Shown here: positions 17,513 through 26,600 of the stretch, one piece after another | How the letters are laid out: each line of letters starts with the position of its first letter | Position numbering within the stretch: position 1 is the stretch's first letter | NCBI GenBank assembly: GCA_017527435.1 | Contig: JAFXQB010000005.1 | Span: 101,322-165,321, forward strand | Origin: Salinivirgaceae bacterium | GTDB taxonomy: Bacteria > Bacteroidota > Bacteroidia > Bacteroidales > SZUA-534 | Length of the DNA: 64,000 nucleotides | Direction of reading: 5' to 3' | Notes under the pieces: model-generated | Told to the model about the DNA's origin: nothing | The model's input: the letters and a program-made list of their open reading frames with translations, nothing else | Databases searched by the model: none | Translations under genes and position numbers: made by a program

Positions 17513-19495
17513 ATGAAGAGAATTATTGCAATAACCATCGCCGCACTTGCAGTGCTTCCGGCATTTGCGCAACGTGGCATCACCGCCAAGGCCGACCGAG
17601 CCTTTGAATTAGGAAAATATTTCGATGCCATCGACGAGTACAAATACGCTTATGCGAAAGCCAAAGACAAAAACAAGAAAAACGACATAATGTTCATGGT
17701 GGCCGAGAGCTACCGTATGGTTCAAAACAGCCGTCAGGCCGAGATATGGTACCGCAAGGTCATCAAAAAAGGGTACGAGAACCCGCTTGCCACTCTCTAC
17801 CTTGCCGACGCCATGCGCGCTCAAGGACAGTATGAAGATGCCATGAAGGAATATCAAAACTACACCAAACTCGCCCCGGCAGACGACCGCGGACCGGCGG
17901 GCGTGGAATCGTGCGCATCGGCCATTGAGTGGATGGGGCAGCCCACCCGCTACAAGATTGAGAACATGCACTATTTCAACTCGAAATACAGCGATTTCGG
18001 CATCGCCTACGCCAAAGACGACTACAGCATGGTTATTTTCTCGTCGTCGCGCGAAGGCTGCACAGGCGGCAAAATCAGCGGCGTAACGGGCGAGTACTAC
18101 TGCGACTTGTTCCGTTCACGCGTCGACCGCAAGGGCAAATGGTCGGAGCCGGTGGCGCTCGAAGAGAACATCAACACTGCTCTCGAAGAAGGCATGCCAA
18201 GCACCAACAAAAAGTGCAACACTCTCTATTTCACTAGCTTCCGCGAAGACAAGAACAAAAATATGGTCTGCAAGATTTTCTGCTCTGCAAAAGAGAACGC
18301 CGAATGGGGCGCCCCCATTGAGCTTAACCTGGCACCCGACACTGTGGCTGTGGGCCATCCCGCCATCAGCGACGACGAACTGACGCTTATCTTCGTTTCG
18401 GCCATGGATGGCGGATATGGCGGCAAGGACCTTTGGAAGACAACCCGCGCCAACAAATCGGCCGAATGGGGCAAACCCGTGAATATGGGACCGGCCATCA
18501 ACACTAGCGGCGACGAAATGTTCCCTTACATCCACCCCGAAGGCACGCTCTACTTCTCATCGAACGGTCATCCGGGAATGGGCGGATTAGACATTTTCAA
18601 GGCCACCGAAGGCAATTCGGGTTGGAAGGTTGAGAATATGAAATACCCCATCAACAGCTCGCAGGACGATTTCGGAATCTGCTTCGAGTCGGAGATGGAA
18701 CGTGGCTATTTCTGCTCGAACCGCCCCGGCGGCAAGGGCTCTGACGATATCTACCAATTCTCGCTTCCGCCGATTGAGTTCACTCTGACCGGCATCGTGC
18801 GCAACGGCAAGACCGACGCCATCATAGCCGGCGCCGAAGTGAACCTTATCGGTAGCGACGGAACAAACATCACCGCCAAAACCGAGACCGACGGCTCATA
18901 CAACTTCAACCTGGCGCCGAACGCCGATTACCGCATTGTGGTGAAGCGCGGCGGCTTCCTTAACTCGAAGGACAAGACCACAACCAAAGGCCTGACCGAC
19001 AGCGAGCAGCTGAAGGTGAACATCGACCTTCAGCCCGACGACCGCCGTATGGACCTTGACGGAATTGAATATGAGTTCAACAGCGCCAAGCTGAAACCAT
19101 CGTCGATTGCGGGACTTGAAGTGCTTGTGGGCATTCTGAACGACAACTCGAACATCACAATTGAGATTGGTTCGCACGCCGACTATCGCGGAAGCGACGA
19201 CGCTAACCTGAAACTGTCAGAAGCCCGCGCCAAATCGGTTGTCGACTTCCTGACCACCTACGGTATCGACCGTGAGCGCCTGACATCGCACGGCTACGGC
19301 GAGCAGATGCCGAAGGAAGTGGATAAGAAGATGGCACAGAAATATCCGTTCCTGAAAGAAGGCGACACTCTGACCGAAGCCTTCATCAAGCGCCTGAACG
19401 ACGAGCAGCAAGAGATTTGCAACCAAATCAACCGCCGTACCGACTTTGTTGTCACCGGCCGCGATTACGTTCCAAAGGTGCGCAAACGCAGGTAA
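17513..19495 (+). CDS. porE: PorE-type OmpA-family protein of the type IX secretion system
   Basis: The 660-residue product has the four-part plan known for PorE (PG1058) of Porphyromonas. In order these are TPR-like helices (about 25-130), a WD40/PD40-like beta-propeller (about 160-415, with Y-F-S-S-N-G-H-P-G-M-G-G-L-D-I-F), a carboxypeptidase-regulatory-like beta domain (about 425-505), and an OmpA C-terminal peptidoglycan-binding domain (about 525-650, G-S-H-A-D-Y-R-G-S-D-D-A-N-x-x-L-S-E-A-R). PorE is thought to anchor the T9SS to peptidoglycan in the periplasm. I chose ATG 17513 over TTG 17507. The signal peptide ends P-A-F-A-Q and there is no lipobox. Some other TPR-propeller-OmpA proteins share this plan, so the symbol is likely but not certain. 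Confidence 0.78.
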   Translation: MKRIIAITIAALAVLPAFAQRGITAKADRAFELGKYFDAIDEYKYAYAKAKDKNKKNDIMFMVAESYRMVQNSRQAEIWYRKVIKKGYENPLATLYLADAMRAQGQYEDAMKEYQNYTKLAPADDRGPAGVESCASAIEWMGQPTRYKIENMHYFNSKYSDFGIAYAKDDYSMVIFSSSREGCTGGKISGVTGEYYCDLFRSRVDRKGKWSEPVALEENINTALEEGMPSTNKKCNTLYFTSFREDKNKNMVCKIFCSAKENAEWGAPIELNLAPDTVAVGHPAISDDELTLIFVSAMDGGYGGKDLWKTTRANKSAEWGKPVNMGPAINTSGDEMFPYIHPEGTLYFSSNGHPGMGGLDIFKATEGNSGWKVENMKYPINSSQDDFGICFESEMERGYFCSNRPGGKGSDDIYQFSLPPIEFTLTGIVRNGKTDAIIAGAEVNLIGSDGTNITAKTETDGSYNFNLAPNADYRIVVKRGGFLNSKDKTTTKGLTDSEQLKVNIDLQPDDRRMDLDGIEYEFNSAKLKPSSIAGLEVLVGILNDNSNITIEIGSHADYRGSDDANLKLSEARAKSVVDFLTTYGIDRERLTSHGYGEQMPKEVDKKMAQKYPFLKEGDTLTEAFIKRLNDEQQEICNQINRRTDFVVTGRDYVPKVRKRR

Positions 19496-19498
19496 TTT

Positions 19499-19650
19499 GA
19501 GTGTAAAGTTTAAAGTTTAAGGTGTAAAGTTTGAAGTTTAAAGTGTAAAGTTTAAGGGTTAAAGTTTAAAGTTAATCGCTCATTACTCATCGCTCACTGC
19601 TCATTACTCACTGCTCATCGCTCACTACTCATTACACATTACTCAACATC
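19499..19650. repeat. Two adjacent short tandem repeat tracts
   Basis: 19499-19575 is iterated AAGTTTAAAGTGT-like units. 19576-19650 is iterated CTCATTACT / CTCACTGCT / CTCATCGCT units of 9-10 bp. Together they fill the entire gap between the porE-like gene and the reductase gene. No promoter was recognised inside. Confidence 0.75.
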
Positions 19651-19653
19651 AAT

Positions 19654-20487
19654 ATGCTGACAATCAAACTGCACAACGGCATTGATATGCCTGCCATAGG
19701 CTTTGGCACATGGGCTGTTGCCGATGGCGCCGACGTGGCCGAAACTGTTAAAATGGCCATCGGATGCGGATTCCGCCACATCGACACGGCATCGTTCTAC
19801 AAGAACGAAACTGGCGTGGGACAAGGCATAAAAGATAGCGGCGTGGACCGCAGCCAACTCTGGATTACAAGCAAGGTCTGGCCCACCGAGTCGGGTTACA
19901 ACGGCACTCTGCAAGCCTTCGATGCGTCGCTCAAACGCCTGGGGCTCGATTACCTTGATTTGTACCTGATTCACTGGCCGGCATCGCCGTCGCACTATGC
20001 CGACTGGCGCGAGCGCAACGCCGACACCTGGCGCGCACTCGAAAAGCTCTATGCCGACGGCCGGGTGCGTGCCATTGGCGTGAGCAACTTCCTTAAGCAT
20101 CACCTGCAGGCTCTTCTGGATGTATGTTCGGTCAAGCCGATGGTCGATCAGCTTGAGATTCACCCGGGTTACGCACAGGCGGCCGATGTTGAGTTCTGCC
20201 AAAAGAACGGCATTGCGGTTGAAGCCTGGAGCCCGTTCGGACGCGGCTCGTCACTCAAAAACGCCGACCTGAAGCGGATTGCCGACCGGAACCACTGCTC
20301 TGTGGCACAGCTGTGCCTTGCATGGTGCCGTCAGAAACAGATTGTACCGCTGCCCAAATCAATCACACCCGAGCGCGTGAAAGAGAATCTGGAATCTTTC
20401 AGCATCACTCTTCCGGCCGAAGACATAACCGCCATCGACCGTATGCCGAACATCGGCTGGTCGGGCGAGCACCCTGACAGATTATAA
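19654..20487 (+). CDS. Aldo/keto reductase
   Basis: This 277-residue NADPH-dependent (beta/alpha)8-barrel reductase belongs to the group of 2,5-diketo-D-gluconate reductases. The catalytic tetrad is complete: Asp44 and Tyr49 in H-I-D-T-A-S-F-Y, Lys74 in I-T-S-K-V-W, His107 in L-I-H-W-P. The cofactor loop P-L-P-K-S-I-T-P-E-R-V-K-E-N is present near 234-247. The enzyme reduces aldehydes or ketones in the cytoplasm; the exact substrate cannot be read from sequence. It is followed after only 6 bp by a membrane phosphoesterase gene, so the two probably form an operon. Confidence 0.93.
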   Translation: MLTIKLHNGIDMPAIGFGTWAVADGADVAETVKMAIGCGFRHIDTASFYKNETGVGQGIKDSGVDRSQLWITSKVWPTESGYNGTLQAFDASLKRLGLDYLDLYLIHWPASPSHYADWRERNADTWRALEKLYADGRVRAIGVSNFLKHHLQALLDVCSVKPMVDQLEIHPGYAQAADVEFCQKNGIAVEAWSPFGRGSSLKNADLKRIADRNHCSVAQLCLAWCRQKQIVPLPKSITPERVKENLESFSITLPAEDITAIDRMPNIGWSGEHPDRL

Positions 20488-20493
20488 CACACA

Positions 20494-21600
20494 ATGCAAA
20501 AAATGTTCGCACTCTTTCCGTTACTTTTCCTTGCAATCATCGGCCTGGCCGCCTACTATATGGCTAGCCGCATATCGTTTGCCACCGGCTTCGGCAAGTG
20601 GTGGCTGTTTGCCGGGCTCTTCGTTCTGGCCTTTTTCGCGATTAGCTCGATGATGGCCGCCAAAAACCACTTTCCGGTGCTTCATCCGATGGTTGTTCTG
20701 CTCTCGGCAGCTGTTGGCGTTCTGCTTTATATGCTGATGGTTATGCTGCTGACCGATGTTGTGAACTTTTTTGCGCACTTCCAACCCAAAACCTACGGCC
20801 TGATAGTTGCCGCCGGCACCACTTTGATTTGCATCTATGGTCTTGTAAACACAGCCTGCCCGCGCCTGAAAACCATCGATATTGAGCTGCCGAAACTGAC
20901 CGAGCCGGTGCAGATTGCGCAACTGTCGGATGTTCATCTGGGGCATTTCCGCGGACGGCGCAACCTTGAAAAACTTGTCAGCAAGGTGAACAAGACCGAC
21001 GCGCAGATGGTGGTCATCACAGGCGATATGTTCGAGAGCTTCTATAATCTTGAGCCGGCAACTCTTGAGCCGCTGAAAAAACTTACGGTGCCAATCTTTT
21101 TCGTCTCGGGCAACCACGATATGTACGTCGATGTTGACAGTGTGAAGCAGCTGATGCGCGATGCGGGTGTCAACGTGCTGGAAAACAGCATGATGGAATG
21201 TTGCGGCATTCAGATTGTCGGGCTCGACTACATGCGCCCCGACGACCGCACCATCGACCATATGCACGCCGGCGTGGGTGCGAAAACCATTGAGAACACA
21301 CTGCCCACAATTGCTTTAGACAGCACCCGCCCGTCGATTCTGCTGCACCATAACCCTGTGGGCGCAGAATATGCCGAAAAAGCGGGATTCGGGCTTTATC
21401 TGGCCGGCCACACTCACGGCGGACAGCTCTTCCCCGTCACTCTCTTAAACGACCGCATTTTCAACTACAACCGCGGCCTGTACCGCTACGGCAGTCTGCA
21501 AATATACACGTCGGAAGGTTCGGGCACGTTCGGCCCGCCAATGCGCATTGGAACCAAAAGCGAAGTAACGCTGATAAGGCTGAAACCTAAAGGAATTTAG
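20494..21600 (+). CDS. Membrane-anchored metallophosphoesterase (YkuE/YaeI-like)
   Basis: The 368-residue protein has four predicted N-terminal helices (about 5-22, 36-54, 65-88, 100-120) and then a calcineurin-like phosphoesterase domain. All metal motifs are present: D-x-H (Asp146, His148), G-D-M at 177-179, G-N-H-D at 206-209, and a late G-H-T-H-G-G. The catalytic domain probably faces the periplasm or cytoplasm next to the membrane. Relatives act on lipid-linked or other phosphoesters; the substrate here is unknown. It sits directly downstream of the aldo/keto reductase gene and converges on ychF. Confidence 0.9.
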   Translation: MQKMFALFPLLFLAIIGLAAYYMASRISFATGFGKWWLFAGLFVLAFFAISSMMAAKNHFPVLHPMVVLLSAAVGVLLYMLMVMLLTDVVNFFAHFQPKTYGLIVAAGTTLICIYGLVNTACPRLKTIDIELPKLTEPVQIAQLSDVHLGHFRGRRNLEKLVSKVNKTDAQMVVITGDMFESFYNLEPATLEPLKKLTVPIFFVSGNHDMYVDVDSVKQLMRDAGVNVLENSMMECCGIQIVGLDYMRPDDRTIDHMHAGVGAKTIENTLPTIALDSTRPSILLHHNPVGAEYAEKAGFGLYLAGHTHGGQLFPVTLLNDRIFNYNRGLYRYGSLQIYTSEGSGTFGPPMRIGTKSEVTLIRLKPKGI

Positions 21601-21629
21601 AATATTGCAAGGCTCGGTGCGACGACTTC

Positions 21630-22736
21630 TTACACGTTGAAGCGGAAGTGCATAATGTCGCCGTCTTCAGGCTCGTAGTCTTTGCCCTCGATGCCGATTT
21701 TGCCGGCGTCGCGGCAGGCCGATTCCGAGCCAAGTGTCACATAATCATTGTATTTAATAACCTCTGCACGGATGAATCCCTTTTCAAAATCGGTGTGGAT
21801 GATGCCGGCGCACTGCGGTGCCTTCATTCCGGCTTTGAACGTCCAAGCGCGGGTTTCGTCGGGGCCGGTGGTGAAATATGTCTTAAGATTCAGCAGTTTG
21901 TAGGCGGCTTTGATGAGTTTTGCCACGCCCGGCTCCTCGAGTCCAAGGTCGCTCAAGAACATCTGGCGCTCGTCGTAGCTCTCGAGTTCGGCAATGTCGG
22001 CCTCAATGGCAGCGCCGATAATCAGCACGTCGGCGTTCTCGCCCTCAACGGCTTTCATCACCTTTTCGGTGTAGGCGTTTCCGGTTTTCACCGATGCCTC
22101 GTCAACGTTGCAGACGTAGAGCACCGGCTTGTCGGTGAGCAGGTTAAGGTCGGTGAGCAACTCTTTTTTCACTGCGGCGTCAACCTCAACGGTGCGGGCC
22201 GAAAGACCTTTCATCAGCGCCTCGCGATATTGGGTGAGCAGTTCGAGCTGTTTCTGCGCCTTCTTGTCGTTGCCCACTTTGGCAATCTTCTCAACCTTCT
22301 GAATGCGGCTCTCAACTGTCTCAAGGTCTTTGAGTTGCAGCTCGGTATCGATGATTTCCTTGTCGGCAATCGGGTCAACCGGGGCGCCGCCCTCACGAAC
22401 GATGTTGTTGTTGTCGAAGCAGCGCAGAACGTGGATTATGGCGTCGGTCTCGCGGATGTTGGCCAAGAATTTATTGCCAAGCCCCTCACCTTTGCTGGCG
22501 CCCTTCACAAGGCCGGCAATGTCAACAATCTCGATGGTTGTTGGGATGATGCGCTTCGGGTTGTCGATGGCCGCAAGCTTGTTCAGACGCTCATCGGGCA
22601 CGGTGATGACGCCCAAGTTAGGCTCGATGGTGCAGAACGGAAAGTTGGCCGCCTGCGCCTTGGCGTTCGACAAACAGTTGAAAAGTGTTGATTTGCCCAC
22701 ATTTGGCAATCCTACAATACCGCATTGAAGTCCCAT
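21630..22736 (-). CDS. ychF: Ribosome-associated ATPase YchF (OLA1 family)
   Basis: The product is a 368-residue Obg-related P-loop protein. G1 is G-L-P-N-V-G-K-S (9-16) and G3 is D-I-A-G-L-V. The G4 position reads N-V-D-E instead of N-K-x-D, which in this family gives preference for ATP. A TGS domain closes the protein (ending E-D-G-D-I-M-H-F-R-F-N-V). The frame is open 41 codons further upstream, but that extension is hydrophobic, unlike the family, and overlaps the promoter at 22761. ATG 22736 gives the usual length. Confidence 0.96.
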   Translation of the reverse strand: MGLQCGIVGLPNVGKSTLFNCLSNAKAQAANFPFCTIEPNLGVITVPDERLNKLAAIDNPKRIIPTTIEIVDIAGLVKGASKGEGLGNKFLANIRETDAIIHVLRCFDNNNIVREGGAPVDPIADKEIIDTELQLKDLETVESRIQKVEKIAKVGNDKKAQKQLELLTQYREALMKGLSARTVEVDAAVKKELLTDLNLLTDKPVLYVCNVDEASVKTGNAYTEKVMKAVEGENADVLIIGAAIEADIAELESYDERQMFLSDLGLEEPGVAKLIKAAYKLLNLKTYFTTGPDETRAWTFKAGMKAPQCAGIIHTDFEKGFIRAEVIKYNDYVTLGSESACRDAGKIGIEGKDYEPEDGDIMHFRFNV

Positions 22737-23075
22737 TTCTTTCGATTTTAAAATTTGCGGCAAAAGTAGCAATAATGTGGAATGAGTAAAGTGTATTGTG
22801 ATACAGGAAAGGGAAAAAACCTGCTCTACGGGCATTTGCGGCGGTATGATGAGAAACATCGTTGGGGTTGGGAAGCCGGCAGATTGGCCGCGAATCGGGT
22901 AGGATATTGTTTTTCACATGATTCGCGCCCATTTGCCCGTGTTTTTTTTGCGACTATAAACATTCCCTATGCATCAAATCGCCATGCGCATTTGCCCGTA
23001 GAGCCCGGTTTTCAGGTTAGTTGTCAGTTAGTAGAAAAACGGTTAGTTGTTTGTTAGTAATCAATTATTTAGTAG
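22737..23075. other. 339-bp gap with the ychF promoter and no gene
   Basis: Besides the ychF promoter (22761-22790) the gap holds three loosely related GCATTTGC(G/C) words at about 22838, 22926 and 22986, and iterated TTAGTTGT/TTAGTAG words at 23015-23075. Open frames across it have no recognisable content or start signals. The iterated words next to 23075 are part of the duplicated YfiR 3' flank. Confidence 0.5.
22761..22790 (-). promoter_or_regulatory. ychF promoter
   Basis: On the minus strand: TTTA, an 18-base spacer, then TACTTTTG (22768-22761), 25 bp before the start codon at 22736. Confidence 0.55.
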
Positions 23076-23609
23076 TTAGTTGTTGACTGCATTATTCAGT
23101 AGATACAGATTAGCCTTCAAACCGCGACTTTCAATGTTCGCCTTGCTGGTTTCGTATTTGATTTTATCGTCAGCCATCACAAAGTTAATGCACGAGCCGC
23201 TTTCCAAAGCCCCCTGACAGTCGCTGACAATCAGCGTTGCAGCGTTTCCGAACTTTTCTACAGCCGAACCCATTTTGTCGGCTTTGCTTTCCGAAGATGG
23301 CAAATAAAGAATCTGACACTCTGGGGCTTCATCGATGTTTTTCACACCAACCACTGAAATGGCTTTGTCATCGACCATCATGCCCTTCTTTGCCATCGAA
23401 TTAAGTGCTTCAAAGACCTCATCCTGATTGACAACACATATCACAAAATTGCCTTTGGTTGCCGGCCAATCAATCTGTTTGGTGAAATTTAAGACAAACA
23501 TGGCTTTGTACTTATCCTCTTGCGCTGATGCTGTTCTTGTTTGAACGGTCAGCATTGCTATGGCGGCAACCGCTACGATTGCACTGCGCCAAAATAATTG
23601 TGTTCTCAT
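23076..23609 (-). CDS. Free-standing YfiR-like (DUF4154) periplasmic protein
   Basis: The 177-residue secreted protein has a signal peptide (1-29, ending A-S-A-Q) and one YfiR/DUF4154 domain. It shows F-x-F-T-K-x-I-D-W-P, F-V-I-C-V-V-N-Q-D, I-L-Y-L-P-S-S and A-T-L-I-V-S-D-C. In Pseudomonas, YfiR is a periplasmic repressor of the diguanylate cyclase YfiN; in Bacteroidota the role is mostly unknown. The protein is about half identical along its length to the last 148 residues of the large gene just upstream. The two share even the stop codon and the first bases after it, so this is one product of a tandem duplication. No YfiN-like gene is in the window. Confidence 0.85.
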   Translation of the reverse strand: MRTQLFWRSAIVAVAAIAMLTVQTRTASAQEDKYKAMFVLNFTKQIDWPATKGNFVICVVNQDEVFEALNSMAKKGMMVDDKAISVVGVKNIDEAPECQILYLPSSESKADKMGSAVEKFGNAATLIVSDCQGALESGSCINFVMADDKIKYETSKANIESRGLKANLYLLNNAVNN

Positions 23610-23652
23610 AACTGTACGTTTTAAATATTAATGGTTAGTTGTTTGTTAGTAG

Positions 23653-26600
23653 TTAGTTGTTGACTGCATTATTCAGTAGAGCTTTGTTTAATTGCAAATT
23701 GCGGTCTTTGATAGCTTTGTCGTTGATTTCGAATTTGATTTTATTTTCCACCGTTACAAGGTTGATACACGAGCCGTATTTCACTGCCCCCGGACAGTCG
23801 CTGACAATCAATGTCGCGGCGTTACCCACTTTTGCCACGGCATCACTAATGTCGGCGTCTTTCACGTTTGAAGGCAGATAAAGAATATGGCACTTGGGTA
23901 TCTTATTGATATTCTCGACTCCAACCACCGAAATGGGGCTGTTGCCGACCACTTTACCTTCAGCAATTGCTTTCATTTGTTTCAGTACATCATCCTGATT
24001 CATAACACATATTACAAAGTCCCCTTTCATCTCGCTTGCAGGCCACTCAACACTTCTGGTGAAATTGTAAACAAACATAGCCTTGTACTTATCGTCTTGC
24101 GATGAACTACTATAATTTGCGCGTGGCATATTGCCGTTCAATGCTTCATCCACCGCCTTCTCCAAATCGGCTGCGGCAATATCGCGTTTCAGAATAGTGC
24201 CATCGGGGTCGAAGAGTATTATCTCGCCGTTGCCAATTCCATACGTTCTGTTGGCTTGGTGACTTACATCGTAATACATTTTGTGACTGATACCCATATC
24301 TTTATACAGTTTTCCGTAGGAATCGGGTGACATATGTGTGCACGCAATAGAAAAAACATCGATTGGTTTCCCTTTGTACTTTTCAAGCAGAGCATCGATT
24401 GCTTTTCCCGCTGCTATACTTTTTTCATCGGGCGGATAGCAGAAATTTACAAGCGCGTGCCGACCTTTGCCCACAATGTCTGACAGGCTCGGGCGGTTGT
24501 TGGGATTGCTCATATTCTGCAAATCAATGTCAGCGAACATCTTGCCCGGTGCGGTGTTGGCACGGGCTTCCTCGCGGCGCTTTTGCGACTCTGCAATACT
24601 CTTTTTCCATTCATCGTCTCGTTGTTTTAGAAGTTTCACCATCGGGTTTTGCAAAGTTTTTTCGGGCAGAATGCTGTAATCGGCATTCCAAGGCCCTATC
24701 AGATATTGCATTACCAAACCAAGATTGTTGGCGTTCTTTTTCACATATTCATTAATGGCGGTGTTGGCCTTATCGCCCTGTTTGTCAAATATTTCGTTGA
24801 ATTTCTTCTCGGCTTTTTCCCATTCGGTGTAGAATTTTGAGCCGGTCAGTTGGTACGAAGGCATTTCCATCCTAAATCCCGGTCCTTCGTCTCGCTTAAT
24901 TCCGGTTGACGTTAATGTGAACTGCGCGTTCTCGCCTGGCACAAACGGAATACTTATTTGGTAGGCCTTTATCGCTGCTCCGTCGGCCATAGTTTGCAGA
25001 ACCCATACTATACACGGCTCGTCGAGATAGGTGCTGAATGTGCCTTCGCCGTTATTGTCAAGGTCGATATCGCCCAACAACCGAGTGTTGCCTATCTGCA
25101 TCTCGTTTTCGCTCATAATTTCAAATGTACAGCCTGAAATCTCGTTTGTGAGTTCGGTTTTGAATGTAATGCTGAAGTTCGGTTTTTGGTTGGCGTTCAA
25201 ATTCTCGGTAATGTCCGCCACAATCACATTCATATCACTGGCTTTTACATTTCCGGCAAATTGAGAGAAGAATTGGGGAACGTTTGGATTGATTTTCGAC
25301 ACTAAATCGAATTTGGTAACACCTTTCGGCAGCGGCTCGAATGAGTAGCGGGCGCCACGGATATAGTCGAGATAGCGACGTGTGCCACCGCTTTCGTTGT
25401 GCAACATTTTGTAAAGATTGCCCGCCGTATCGCGTAAGCAGACATCAGAATTCAAACCTGAACGCTCCCAATGCTCCGCCGAAAGGGTTAGAATGGTCTT
25501 TTTCTCGCAGAATTCGACTTTCTTAACCTTTTGATTGTTCCAAATGCCGTATTTCACGTTCTCCCAAGTGTTGTACAAACCTTCGGGCTTGGCCACACCG
25601 TCGTTCAGGTGGTGGTTCTTGCAGTAAGTGTCGGCCAAGCGGCGAATTTTCGACAAATACTGCGCGTATTGGTTTGAATACGAATAGAATCCGTTGTGAA
25701 CCGTCAACCCAAATGTAACGCCGGGCGCGGCAAAGGTCTCAATCCAATCCGAGCAAATCTCGCCGCCGGGGAATATGCAGCGTATGCGGCATACGGTCAG
25801 GTCGTTGAGTTCAACCTCGTAGTGGAATTTCTTGTCAACCACAGGCACGCACGCCACGGGTGTTTCAATAATCTCGAAGTTCTCATCGGCGAAATAAATC
25901 AGGTAGCACGAGTCGGTTATGCCCGGGTCAACCGAGCCCTCGATTACGAACTTGCCGGCACCAAGTGTTTGCGCTGGGGCATTTTTAGTGGTTGCCTGTG
26001 TTGTTGCGGGAACCCTGATTTTCTCGATAAGTGCGCGAATGCGGGTTGTAACTTTGTTTGCGGCATTTGTCTCATCTCCGCCATCTTCAACCATCATCTG
26101 CGCTTCCATACAAGTAAACACGTCATCGTAGTCGGCAAGTGTATTCAATGCTTTCATTATTGATTTTTGGTAAGCGAAAAGCGAATCGCTGATAAATGAG
26201 AAAATCGACTCAAGTTCTTTGCGGTTGGTATCGTTCCATTTTTCCGAAACTTCCAACAATTCAGCCTGCAATTTCGGAAAATCCTCATTATGAATCTTTT
26301 TGAGCGCAAGTTTGTCGGGGGTGTCGGGGTTTCTGTCAATAAAAACCCAATTTTTAGTAAGCAAATGTGAATAGTTCACCATCGATTGACATTCCAACAG
26401 TAGCTTCTGCGCAACATAAGTTTCATCGGGTGACGGTGCTGCAGGATTCGGTTCCGCTTTCTTTTCAGTGAAAGTGAACGCGCAGAACATTACGCCAATC
26501 CACGCCAAGGTGCCGATTTTGGCCACGCGGCCGAGTGTGCCGACAGCCGATTTTTTCATCTCGATAAACCGCTGGCGGATAAACGAGTGGTTGAAGCCGT

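Noticed and set aside
22782..23057. A 91-codon plus-strand frame after ychF
   Set aside because: It crosses the ychF promoter region and low-complexity sequence; no family likeness or start signal.
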